Position numbers and translations under genes: made by a program
Notes under the pieces: generated by a model
The model's database searches: none
What the model saw: only the letters and a program-made list of their open reading frames with translations
Told to the model about the DNA's origin: nothing
Assembly (NCBI GenBank): GCA_026770615.1
Contig: MU631356.1
Coordinates: 68,837-86,606, forward strand
DNA length: 17,770 bases
Direction: 5' to 3'
From: Pavlovales sp. CCMP2436
Taxonomy: Eukaryota > Haptophyta > Pavlovophyceae > Pavlovales
Shown here: piece after piece, positions 1-8,744 of the stretch
Layout of the letters: every line of letters starts with the position of its first letter
Numbering within the stretch: the stretch's first letter is position 1

Positions 1-1238
1 GAGCTTGGCGGCGGCGAGGCGCTCGGGCTCATCGCGGTAGAGTTTGGCGGCGGCCTTGAGCTCCTTTGGTGTTGCCCGAGGAGCTAGCGGGAGGTCGGGT
101 TACTCGAAGCTTGAGGACGCGCGAGAGACGCTGACTTTCACCGTCAGGCCTGTGCTGCAGCGCTTGTGGCTTGTCCTCTCGAGCTCAGCGAAGGCGCTCT
201 CTCGGGTCTGCATCTCGACCTTCCAGCCCTGCCACTCGCTCGGATCTGCGGACTTACGCGTCGCGAGCCCCTGCACCTTGCGCTGTTCGCTGCACTCGGC
301 GAAGCGGCGCGAAATGTCGAGGGCGGTCTCGAGCACACCTTGGTTGGAGTCGACTCCGAGTGTGACGTTTAGCTCACCAGGTGCGCTCCCAGCCACGCCG
401 TCCGAGGGGGGCACGCCTGGCAGTGCCCATGGCATCGACGCGTCGCCGCCATTCCGCGCCGCCACGCGAGCACCTCGGGCCATGCGCACGCGCACGGCTG
501 GCAGCGGCGAGGACAAGGCCGCGCCCTCCAGCGCCTGCAACGCCTCGCGGGCGTCCTTCGGGCAGCAGAGCGCGGAGTGGTAACACTGCACGAGCATCGC
601 CTCACCGCCCGGTCCGATCGGCAGGCTGATCGTGCAGGGCCCACTGCCAGGGCCGTCCACGTAGCACGTCGCGCCACGCGTGAGGCAGAGGGGGGCAGCG
701 AGGCTGCCCTCGGAGATGACGATCGTCACGTGCTCGCCCGTGCTCCGGCCCGCCATGATTCTGCAGTGTAGAATGAAGAGCCCGCGCTTCCACAGCAGGC
801 GCGCCAGTGATGTGCGCCAGTCAAGGTGCGGCACGAGGTCAGACGCGTTGATGCGCAACTGCCCATTGAAGAGCTCGTCGTGACCAATCACAGCGCCGAG
901 AGGCTCCCAGAGGCGCGCGAGAGTGGTGGCGGCGCGAGCTCGCCTTCGCGGTGTGGTCGGGCGCAAAGCTGCGCCGGCCCTGCGGGATGTCGAGGGCGGG
1001 CGTCTCCCCTGCGCCGAAGCAGACGTTGCCGCTGCCCCACGCTGCACGGTTGGCGCGGGAGAGCGTCACCACATCCTCGGGGCTCAATGCGGGGTCGCAG
1101 TTCGGCACGAGGTAGCCCAACTCAGCAAGGTCCGTGCAGTGGTTGAACTCGCCGTTGCCGATCTGGACCCAGCCCGCGAGCGCGCGGACGTTCGAACTGC
1201 CCACGGAGGAGAGTGCGCGGACGGTCGAGCTCGACATG
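1..1238 (-). pseudogene. Decayed copy A of an unrecognised repeated gene family
   Basis: I do not recognise this protein family. Read on the minus strand from an ATG at 1238-1236, the product starts MSSSTVRALSSVG and passes through conserved blocks such as LSPEDVVTLSRAN, ETPALDIPQGRRS, LVPHLDWRTSLARLLWK, VTIVISEGSLAAPLCLTRGA and CTISLPIGPGG. The same blocks occur in order in copy B at 6728-8113 (roughly 85-90% identical by eye), which is the main evidence that this was coding. Two lesions are visible: about 5 nt are missing relative to copy B near 925-945, shifting the frame, and a TAA at 100-102 replaces a His codon of copy B. Homologous reading continues past that stop into a Lys/Ala/Glu-rich tail that leaves the window at base 1. 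No catalytic motif, signal peptide or membrane segment is evident. The lack of introns and dispersed copies suggest a mobile-element or retrocopied gene. Confidence 0.6.
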
Positions 1239-1368
1239 CAAAAACGCGCGAAATTCGACCACACATATAGGAGCATGCAAATTGGAAAAGAGGGTCAAAA
1301 TGAAAATGGATGGTGCCGTCGCAAGGCTCAAGATATAATTATTTTGAGCACTCTCCTCCGTGTGCACC

Positions 1369-1898
1369 ATCAACGCAGACGTGCCAACCCGTGTGCTACA
1401 CCTCCCGCCATAGGAGGCCTGGCCGATGGTGCGCAGGGATCTCACAGGCAAGCCAAGCCTCAACATGCAGAAGGACCTCACCGAGGACCGCGAGGCTCAG
1501 CGGTTTGACGCGCTCAAGATCCGGATCAACGCGCTCCCGCGGGGCGATCGCGTCGTGCACATGGTAAGGAGCATCGACCGCAACAGCTCTGCCTGAGTGG
1601 CCGCGCTTTCGATTGGCTACGGCGTCTGCACCATCGGCGAGTGGGTGGAGATCACAGCACGCTTCTTCGGCGTCCCGAGTCCCATCTGCGTCGGCCTAGC
1701 CGCGCGCGGCGCGCGGTTGTTCAACCGCGACATCGACGTACACGGGGACAACATTGTCGCGGCCACCGGGCAGCGCGTCACCGGCGACCACATCTCCAAG
1801 CTCAGGCACGATCCGCTCCTCGCCCTCCTGGCTGAAGTTGCGAGGAGAATGGGTGCGCACGCGCGCACCGAGGCGGGAGACATCTTCGCCTCGGTACT
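1369..1898 (+). pseudogene. Truncated copy of the retroelement polyprotein gene
   Basis: This 530-bp block aligns without gaps to 13517-14046 inside the longer retroelement ORF, with about 20 differences by my count (about 96% identity). It covers the middle of that protein, from the INADLPTRVLHL region to the HARTEVGGIFASVL region. It is broken: TGA at 1594-1596 stands where the other copy has TGG (Trp). Homology begins sharply at 1369 and stops sharply at 1898 within the motif ggtact, after which unrelated minus-strand coding-like sequence starts. Neither the reverse-transcriptase-proximal region nor the C-terminal nuclease-like segment is present. The high identity implies a recent copy; the loss of the downstream end is not explained by ordinary 5' truncation during target-primed reverse transcription. 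Confidence 0.85.
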
Positions 1899-2715
1899 GA
1901 GGATCCGTCTGTGCTCAACGAACTTGCGCGCCGGCAGCTGTTCAAATTCGTCGAAGAAATCCACGAGTGTGGCCGTCCTCTGTTGGCGCATAGGCTCCTT
2001 GTCCCCCGACGGAGTTGGGTCTGCGTCACCGTCCCCGTCCCATGGCGCGGCGGGCGCTTCGGACGAGATGCTCGTGTACCTGTCCCACTTGATCTGCGTG
2101 GACCACTCGGGAGCCGCATCTGCGCGCATGTGGCCGTCGCTGTCTACGATGTGCACCCGCAGCTCATCGTCAGGGCTGCTCCAAAGTGCCCCAAACCCGC
2201 AGCTCGAACACGTGTTGTTGACGCAGGCCTCGGCTGCCTCCGCAACGCACCCGCCGCACACGAGGGAGTCGGCCCGATCAAGTATAACATCAAGATAACA
2301 ATTAGAATATATACAAATAACAAGTTAAGAATAATCGCAATATAGAAGAAGAAGACGACGACGAAGAAGACATAGCTATCGTAGTTATTCGAAAAGCATA
2401 TAATGTAATAACTAATCCACACCGAAGATACTGCACATAAAAGTATAGTATAGCATAACAGAGTCAGAACCCCCCTCCCCGCCCCCTCCTCCAACACACA
2501 CTGAACACACACACACATAAAAGGAGATTACCTGTTCGCACTTGGACTCGAGCCTGCAGAATTCGAGCAGGCGGCTGACTTTGCTCGAGTAGTCTGAGCA
2601 AGCATTGCCAAGCGAGGCAGCTGGCGCATCAGCCGCGGGCGATGCAGGTGCTGCAGCGGGCGCTCCCACAGCGGGTGATGCGTTTGCTGCTGCAGGCGCT
2701 TCCGCAACCCCCTTT
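1899..2715 (-). pseudogene. Truncated two-exon gene fragment with a Cys-rich segment
   Basis: On the minus strand, an Ala/Pro-rich exon (about 2715 to 2532) ends ...LLEFCRLESKCEQ at a good donor, CAG|GTAATC (GT at 2531-2530). A 294-nt AT- and pyrimidine-rich stretch follows. An acceptor AG at 2239-2238 restores the same frame, giving AAEACVNNTCSSCGFGALW. The second exon runs on through DSDGHMRADAAPEWSTQIKW and LVDFFDEFEQLPARKFVEHR until homology ends at 1898. The spliced product has clustered Cys (C-x6-C, then C-x4-C-x2-C), suggestive of metal binding, followed by a segment of the general form F-x-x-F...F-V-x-H-R. I recall that layout from large transposon-like proteins of protists, but that memory is weak. 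The junction with the retroelement fragment truncates the gene. The 5' start is not determinable. The function is unknown; it is a remnant of a mobile-element or host gene. Confidence 0.35.
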
Positions 2716-2723
2716 CCCTTTCG

Positions 2724-3020
2724 GGCTATGCTGTGCCTGCATGCAGGGGTATATAGGGGGCTGGGTTTACCAGTGAAAACATGCTTGTCCGACCGACCGT
2801 TTTTCCAAAGTGGATTTTCTGTATTCAAATGTAGTCCCAGGCGCAATCAGTTGCGTCTGGGACCATTTTTTGAATACAGAAAATCAGTTGCGTCTAGGAC
2901 CATTTTTGAATACAGAAAATCCATTTTGAAAAGCGGTCGGTCAGACAAGGATCGAATTTGTGCAATGTGCATGAACCCATTCCCTCTATACCCCTGCTGC
3001 ATGCTATGCTGCGTCTGCAT
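2724..3020. repeat. Foldback (large inverted-repeat) element
   Basis: Two arms are inverted copies of each other. The inner arms are 2784-2831 and 2901-2949, with the core TGGATTTTCTGTATTC against GAATACAGAAAATCCA. The outer arms near 2724-2755 and 2985-3015 share an inverted GCAGGGGTATA-type block. Between the inner arms lies a near-perfect hairpin, GTCCCAGGCGCAA / TTGCGTCTGGGAC, with a four-base loop. The right half also carries a tandem duplication of about 37 bp (TCAGTTGCGTCTRGGACC and following). No ORF with family support overlaps it. The structure fits a foldback transposon or MITE, or a locus transcribed into a long hairpin RNA. No target-site duplication was identified. Confidence 0.7.
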
Positions 3021-3257
3021 TTGCAGACACAGCTTAGCACGGCCTAGGCTTTGAGGAGATATGTCTTGCGTGTATATTTTGTTGTAAAATGCGCAGGAAC
3101 GCGGCGGCGCGATGCGACGACGAGTAAGGTTCGTGGCGGAGAGATGACGCGGGCAGTGAATATACGTGCATAAAACGACCGATGCGCTGACCCTCCCATG
3201 TCATGCCCGTTCGCCATCGGGATGCAAGTCGGGGGACGTTAAAAGAACTATTTAAAC
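3021..3257 (+). promoter_or_regulatory. Upstream region of CDT1
   Basis: This 237-bp gap between the foldback element and CDT1 contains the CDT1 promoter by position. No TATA box at a convincing place and no other gene is visible. The last 25 bases are AT-rich (ttaaaagaactatttaaac). Confidence 0.35.
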
Positions 3258-5371
3258 ATGTTTTTTAAAACAAACCTTTTTGACGCGAAAGTGAAACGAG
3301 TTTCGCGCGGGAACTCGCGCCCGGCCTCCCCAATCCCCATGCAGTCGGCGCTCGGCTACCGCGTGACCAAGCCGGCGGCGCCGCGCGCCAAGCGCGGCCT
3401 GCTCGGCGGGGCCGCCACCGGTGATGATGCAATCAAGCGCGCCAAGCCGCCCGTCAGCATCAAGCAGCCCGGCCCCGCCCAGATCGCCTCGCGCAAGCCG
3501 CGCGGCGCCGCGCTCGTCGCCGCGCTGCACGCAGGCGGCGGCGACGGCGGCGACAGCGTCTTAGCGACGATGTCGCGCAAGGGCGGGGTCGACTTAACGG
3601 CGGCATCGCTTGGCGTGGCCGACGCGCGCGCGCCCGCCTCGCCTGTGCTCACGAGCGCGAGCCGCCGCGCGACGCCGCCGCGATCCGCTGCTGCGTCCGC
3701 GCCGAGCCCGCGCAGGCCGCATACGCCCGCGCGCGCGACGTCGGCCGCAGCCGGGCTACTGATCTCGCCGAGCTCGGCGACGCGGCTGCTTCGGCCTGCC
3801 GATGTTGCGCCGTTCACACCCGAGCGCCAGCTGCGCGCGCCAGACTCGGAGGCGCGGGCGCACGCCTCGGGCCCCTCGTCGCTCTCGCACGTGCTCCCGC
3901 CGGCCTTTCAGCGGCTCGAGGACACGCACTGCGCGCTCGAGACGGCCATGATGCTGCTCACCACTCGCAAGGAGAGCTGCACCTTCAGCGCACTCAAAGC
4001 TCCGATCCAGCAGGTCACCAAGAGGTGCTCGTCCCCTCCTCCGCGCCCGAACCCAGCCGAACCCGGCCGCGTGCGTCTCCTGCGCCCGGCAAGCCGCTGT
4101 GCGCATCCTCTGTCCGGCTCGCACCGACGCAAATCACTCACCGAATTCTCCCTCCCCCCTGCCGCATCTACCTTGCGCACAGGGAGTTCACGCTGGGCTG
4201 CCTGCAGCAACTCATGTCCGCCCTGCACGGCGTGCTGGAGGTGAAAGCCCTCGTGCTGCGCCGGCGGGACGCGCGCCTCTCCTCCGCCGCCGCGGCGCCG
4301 TCGGTCGCGAGCGCCGCCACGGCCGCGCTGGGCCTCGCACACGACGAGCGCCTGGAGTACGTGCTCGAGTGGGCGCACCTGGCCGGTGGGCCCGCATCCG
4401 GGAGCGCCGCTGCGACGGGCGGCGCGTCCATCGGGGCCAGCCCGGCGACAGGCAGGACGGGCGCGGCGTCGCGTGGGGCGCTCTTCGCGGCCAGCTCGCA
4501 GCAGACGGGCGGCTCGCAGGAGACGGGCAGTTCGTGCATGTCGCAGCGCCAGCTGATACAGAGCTCCGAGCAGGGCGTGCGCCGGCGGCAGCGCGTGCAC
4601 GCCGCGCTGCGCCGCCTCGCCAACGCCGCCGACGGCCCGCCGCTCGCGCCGCTGCCGCTGCCGCTGCGCGCGCACGGCTCGGAGGCGCTCGCGACGCGGC
4701 TTTTTCCCACGGGCGCTGCGTCGGACGCGCGGAGTGCCGCCTCTACCCTGTCCGCCGCGCCCGCCGCGCCCGCTGGCTCGAGCGCGGTGCAGCGGGCGCT
4801 GGCGGCAGCCGCGGCCAAGCGTGCGGTGCGCGGTGCGACTTCGGCCTCGGTGGTGGGGTCGGCCGCCAGTCCGCCGCAGGGCGGGCGGGCGGGTGCGGTG
4901 AACAGCCATGGCAGCTCGCACGTAAAGGGGCTGCAGGGCCTGCCCACGGCGCTAGTCGGGGACGTGCGCGCGCGCCGGCTCGAGCGCGAGGAGCGAGAGG
5001 CGGTGCACCTGGCCAGCGCCGAGGTGCAGGTCCTGCGCGCGCTGCCCGACGTTGCCGCGGCTGTGCGCGGCTGCCTGCGCGCGCATGGAAACAGCAAGGC
5101 CATGCCCCTCTCGATAATCTGCGCGCTGATCGCCGAGCAGCCGCTCGCTCGGCACTCGGCCACGGAGCTCGAGCCGCTTGTCCGCAGCCTCGCGCGTGTG
5201 CTCTCCGACTGGTGCGCGGTGCGCACGCCGGCCGACGCGGGCGGGCGCGGCGGCGCTGGCCCCGACCACTTCGTGATGCTCGCACCGCTGCTCGAGATGC
5301 GCGCCGTCAACGCGGAGCTGGCGGCGGCGATGCGCGGAGCCGAGGCCGAGCTCGAGGCCGGCCGGCAGTGA
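3258..5371 (+). CDS. CDT1: DNA replication licensing factor CDT1 (two exons, 3258-4024 and 4183-5371)
   Basis: CDT1 works with ORC and CDC6 in the nucleus to load the MCM2-7 helicase at origins in G1. Joining 3258-4024 to 4183-5371 gives 651 codons; animal and plant CDT1 are about 550-600 residues. The intron (158 nt, GTGCTC...GCGCACAG) splits an Arg codon and restores the family sequence SALKAPIQQVTKR + EFTLGCLQQLMSAL, equivalent to the conserved 'KRRFTYSHLAQL' region of CDT1. Residues 1-210 are a disordered basic tail with S/T-P sites and KRGLL (residues 45-49), a possible cyclin-docking motif. Residues about 213-480 are the central winged-helix domain. Residues about 532-625 (LPDVAAAVRG...LSDWCAVR...HFVML) are the C-terminal MCM-binding winged helix. 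An AATAAA lies at 5583-5588. I see no PIP-box degron. An alternative start is Met28 at 3339. No frame lesions are seen, so it is probably functional. Confidence 0.85.
3301..3313 (+). promoter_or_regulatory. E2F-like motif at the CDT1 5' end
   Basis: TTTCGCGCGGGAA contains a perfect TTTSSCGC E2F half-site and a near-match on the other strand. It lies 43 nt inside the longest CDT1 ORF, but upstream of the second Met codon at 3339. CDT1 is a classical E2F/DP target in animals and plants. Chance occurrence in GC-rich coding DNA is possible. Confidence 0.35.
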
Positions 5372-5779
5372 GCCTGGGTGATTTATAGTTGAGATAATTA
5401 TATGTACGGGGCGGATAACTTGCTAAGTTATATATATGAGAGGTGGGTCCGTACAGTTCGTGTGCGATGCCGGCGTTCTTTTTTAAGATTAATAATTTAT
5501 TCGGGCAGTTTACTTCGCAGGTGGATGGTGGTGGCTCCTAAGTAGGCGCACCGAAAATATGTGAACCGTGCGGGGGTGCGCGAATAAAATGTGAAGAAAA
5601 ATGCGGGCCTTAAAATCGCTAAAAAGGGCTTATCTAAAAGGGCCCAGACAAATCCTCGAAAAGGCTCGTCGACCTTGCGCCGCGTCCGAGGCAGGATCGC
5701 CGAGGTAGCGCGGGGTCGACGGGTGAGAGCGACATTACCGTAATAAGTCGGATGAGCACTTTATTAATGTTGCACCTTT
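5372..5779. other. Gene-free region downstream of CDT1
   Basis: This AT-rich DNA holds the likely CDT1 3' untranslated region (AATAAA at 5583-5588). From about 5660 to 5745 there is a weaker relative of the repeats at 5780 and 6163, recognisable by CGAGGTAGCGCGGGGTCGAC. No coding sequence is supported. Confidence 0.5.
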
Positions 5780-5921
5780 CTGCTACCCCTTCCTAAAAGT
5801 AAGTCGTTCTTTCACTTGGAAGCTAATGCGTCAAGCGCGCTCGAACGCCTCGCGCGTCAGATCTGACGCAGGGTCGGCAAGTAGCGCGAAGTCGACGGGA
5901 AGATGGCATCAGGTCGCACTT
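5780..5921. repeat. Dispersed repeat, copy 1
   Basis: This block begins CTGCTACCCCTTCCTAAAAG and contains CTTTCACTTGGAAGCTA, AAGCGCGCTCGAACGCCTCG, GCGCGAAGTCGACG and GCATCAGGTCG. All of these recur in the same order at 6163-6319. It has no coding support. Confidence 0.7.
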
Positions 5922-6162
5922 AAAATTTTAGGCCCATATTTCAAGTATTTTAGGTCTTTCTTTCAAAATTAGGGGCGTTAATCAAGTTTCTGCGGGCTAA
6001 AAGTACGCGCTCGGACTAAAGCTTCGATGAACGGACATGGTGGCTCTCGCCTTCGCCCCGCCGCCACGCAGTCGGCCTACGGCCGACTGCCAAAAGAATC
6101 AAGTTTTCAAGTGAATAATAGTGACCGTATTATCCGCATACAGCTAGTCGGGTCCACCTTTG

Positions 6163-6319
6163 GCTGTCCCTTCCTAAATGTGAGTCGTACTTCACTTGGA
6201 AGCTATGCGGACGAGGTGACAAGCGCGCTCGAACGCCTCGCGTGTCAGGTCCGACGCAGGGTTAGCGAGTACCACCGCGCGAAGTCGACGTCAAGAGGCC
6301 ATCAGGTCGGAGGCACTTT
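6163..6319. repeat. Dispersed repeat, copy 2
   Basis: This is a direct-orientation relative of 5780-5921 with small indels. Its head (CTGTCCCTTCCTAAATGTGA followed by GTCGTA) also resembles the end of the retroelement 3' region near 14829-14866, which hints that these repeats derive from, or use, a retroelement 3' end. A 119-codon ORF overlapping it (6027-6386) has no other support. Confidence 0.65.
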
Positions 6320-6378
6320 AAAAAAGCGGTGGAACGGGAGAGAACGAAAGATCGAGCTGCGCATGGGAGTTGAAGCTG

Positions 6379-6450
6379 TGAGTTAACCCATACAGTGGAA
6401 CTCCCACACTCTTGTGAGCTGGCTTGTGATTGGAATCACAATCACCATTT
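6379..6450. repeat. CCAAT/GTGATTGG-type miniature repeat, copy 1
   Basis: It contains GAGTTAAC, the 19-mer AACTCCCACACTCTTGTGA (6399-6417, repeated exactly at 8813-8831) and a short palindrome, GTGATTGGAATCACAATCAC. Other members lie at 8745-8900 and 11540-11660. Confidence 0.5.
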
Positions 6451-6727
6451 ATAAATGTAAAATATTTTGTCTGCTGAGCAGCGCAGAGCGCACATCTACC
6501 CCGAGGTACGCACAACTTGCAAGACAGGCAGACGCCAGTTCGAATCCATACATTTGCTATAATTCAATGCAATACTGTATATTAATTATAAATGAAGGGG
6601 GGTTTGGGCTGGCGGTACATAGTATTATATTTTTATTAATATAGGTTGTGTTGAATTATGGCATAGCACGTATATGCGAAACCTCACACCAATCACGGAA
6701 GGACGCCTGCGTACCCCCCCCCCCCCT
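6451..6727. other. Gene-free AT-rich stretch ending in a poly-C run
   Basis: No supported gene. A C tract of about 12 bases ends at 6726, directly before the 3' end of copy B. One of several long C runs on this strand. Confidence 0.5.
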
Positions 6728-8113
6728 TCAAGAACGATCGTCGCGCTTCGCCTTGCGTGCAGCGAACGCGTCCGGCTTGTCATACTTCGCCTTGCGTGCA
6801 GCGAACGCGTCCGACTCGTCATACTTCGCCTTGCGCTTGCGCTTGAGCTCGTCTGGTGTTGCCCTAGGAGCTAACGGGAGGTCGGGGTGCTCGAAGCTTG
6901 AGGTCGCGCGAGAGACGCTGACTTTCACCGTCAGGCCTGTGCTGCAGCGCTTGTGGCTTGTCCTCTCGAGCTCAGCGAAGGCGCTCTCTCGGGTCTGCAC
7001 CTCGACCTTCCAGCCCTGCCACTCGCTCGGCTCTGCGGACTTACGCGCCGCGAGCCCCTGCACCTGGCGCCGTTCGCTGCACTCGGCGAAGCGGCGCGAA
7101 ATGTCGAGGGCAGTCTCGCGCACGTCGAGGTTGGAGTCGACCCCGAATGTGACGTTGAGCTCACCAGCCGCACTGCCAGGCACGCCGTCCGAGGGGGGCT
7201 CGCCTTCCAGTGCCTATGGCATCCACGCGTCGCCGCCCGACCGCGCCGCCACACCTGCACCTCGGCCATGCACACGCGCACGGCCGGCAGCGGAGAGGAC
7301 AAGGCCACGCCCTCGAGCGCCTGCAGCGCCTCGCTGGCGTCCGTTGGGCAGCAGAGCGCGCAGTGTACGCACTGCACGAAGATCTTCGCACGGTGCCGCC
7401 CGGCCCGATTGGCAGGCTGATCGTGCAGGGCCCACTGTTAGCCGCGTCCACGTAGCACGTCGCGCCACGCGTGAGGCATAGGGGCTCAGCGAGGCTGCCC
7501 TCGGAGATGACGATCGTCACGTGGACGCCCTCGCTCCGGCTCGCCATGATGATACAGTGGAGAATGAAGAGGCCAAGCTTCCACAGCAAGCGCGCCAGTG
7601 ATGCGCGCTGGTCAAGGTGCGGCACGAGGTCTGCGGCAGGCCCGTTGATGCGCACCTGCCCGTTGAAGAGCGGCCCGGCACCCAGCTCAGCACAGCGCGG
7701 CTCCCAGAGGCGCTTGAGAGTGGTGGCGGCGGCGCGCGAGGTCGCCTTCGCGTTGTTGTCGGTGCTAGCGCTGCGCCGGCCCTGCGGGATGTCGAGGGCG
7801 GGCGTCTCCCCTGAACCGAAGCAGACGATGCCGGCGCCCTGCGCTGCATGGTTGGCGCGGGAGAGCGTCACCACATCCTCGGGGCTCAGTACGATGTCGC
7901 AGTTCAGCACGAGGAAGCCCACCTCAGACAGGCCCGTGCGGTGCTCGAACTTGCCGTCGCCGATCCGGACCCAGTCCACGAGCGAGCGGACGTTCGAACT
8001 GCTCACGGAGGCACGCGCGCCGGAAGCACGTCCGCTTCCTTGGTTCATGACCGGCACGATGGATGTGCGGCTGGCCGGCCGTACGCCGCGCGACTGTGTG
8101 GTAGTGCGCTCAT
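6728..8113 (-). pseudogene. Decayed copy B of the unrecognised repeated gene family
   Basis: This is a second copy of the family at 1-1238 and retains both ends: an ATG at 8113-8111 (or 8046, giving MNQGSGRASG) and its own TGA at 6730-6728. Conserved blocks are LSPEDVVTLSRANHA, ETPALDIPQGRRS, LVPHLDQRASLARLLWK, VTIVISEGSLAEPLCLTRGA, CTISLPIGPGG, GELNVTFGVDSN and WQGWKVEVQTRESAF. Reading needs three frames. Relative to copy A there are about 5 extra nt near 7390, one missing nt near 7266 (GG against GGG) and an in-frame TAG at 7216-7214. The C-terminus carries a 13-residue repeat. The protein is Ala/Arg-rich with no motif I can assign. Its lesions differ from those of copy A, so the copies decayed independently. 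It may be an accessory ORF of a mobile element, but no partner is adjacent. Confidence 0.6.
6746..6840 (-). repeat. 39-bp tandem repeat coding a 13-residue unit
   Basis: The unit begins with CTTCGCCTTGCG at 6746, 6785 and 6824, a period of 39 bp. In the minus-strand frame of copy B each unit encodes a variant of AKYDxxDAFAARK. The period is a multiple of three, so expansion keeps the frame. Confidence 0.8.
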
Positions 8114-8180
8114 GAGCAAAACCGCGCAAAATTTGATTCACTAACTAACTGCCAATATTCAGTAAAGTGACGGAGCGCGA

Positions 8181-8260
8181 TTTCTTGAAACTCAGAAACT
8201 CCGAAATTACATAATTATTTTTTCTTGAAACTCAGAAACTCCGAAATTACTTATTTCATT
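8181..8260. repeat. 40-bp tandem repeat, two copies
   Basis: TTTCTTGAAACTCAGAAACT followed by CCGAAATTAC occurs at 8181 and again at 8221 with an AT-rich remainder. It has no coding support. Confidence 0.85.
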
Positions 8261-8270
8261 TTCTCGCGTA

Positions 8271-8486
8271 CGGAAGTTGCTACGAGCCCAGGCCCCAGAC
8301 GTGTCATTGGCCCAACGCGTATTGTTAGCCAACCAGATGACGGTGATAACTCGAGGTCCTATCGTAGGATTAAAATAACGGAAGTTGCTGCGAGCCCAGG
8401 CCCCAGACGTGTCATTGGCCCAACGCGTATTGTTAGCCAACCAGATGACGGTTATAACTCGAGGTCCTATGTGAGATTAAAATTAT
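8271..8486. repeat. 108-bp tandem duplication
   Basis: Two head-to-tail copies start at 8271 and 8379 (CGGAAGTTGCTRCGAGCCCA and onward) and are about 95% identical. Because 108 is a multiple of three, ORFs run through on both strands (for example 8225-8725 plus); I do not regard these as genes. Confidence 0.9.
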
Positions 8487-8744
8487 CTCTTGAAAAGTTG
8501 CAGTATTTTGCCAGATCGGGTCACGTACTGCTGCTCATAGAATTGAAATGCAATATTTTGTTTCCGATATTGACTTGGCAGAGGGCCCTGGTAGGCCCAA
8601 ATGTATGGGCGCTATCCAAAATAAGCACAACTAATTTTTTCCGGCACAAAGTCACTAAGTTAGAGCTCGTGCTCTCATTGGCTGGCTGGAAATACATAGC
8701 TATATATTCAATATTTGGATTTTAGGCGGGACCTTGATTTAAAT
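8487..8744. other. Gene-free AT-rich stretch
   Basis: No supported gene. The sequence is the AT-rich extension of the ORF through the tandem duplication and has no recognisable protein similarity. Confidence 0.4.

Noticed and set aside
2605..3054. 149-codon plus-strand ORF starting MPSEAAGASAAG
   Set aside because: Its Ala-rich start mirrors the better-supported minus exon and its remainder runs through the foldback element.
3908..4921. Arg-rich 337-codon minus-strand ORF across CDT1 (and a 380-codon one at 4168-5310)
   Set aside because: They are mirror frames of GC-rich CDT1 exon 2, with low-complexity composition and no domain.
4099..5388. 429-codon plus-strand ORF overlapping CDT1 exon 2
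   Set aside because: It is the +1 shadow frame of CDT1; the Ala/Arg-rich product has no domain, whereas the CDT1 frame shows both winged-helix regions.
6027..6386. 119-codon plus-strand ORF
   Set aside because: It lies over a dispersed repeat and has no recognisable family.
8225..8725. 166-codon plus-strand ORF
   Set aside because: It exists because the 108-bp tandem unit is a multiple of three and open on both strands; no domain or composition support.
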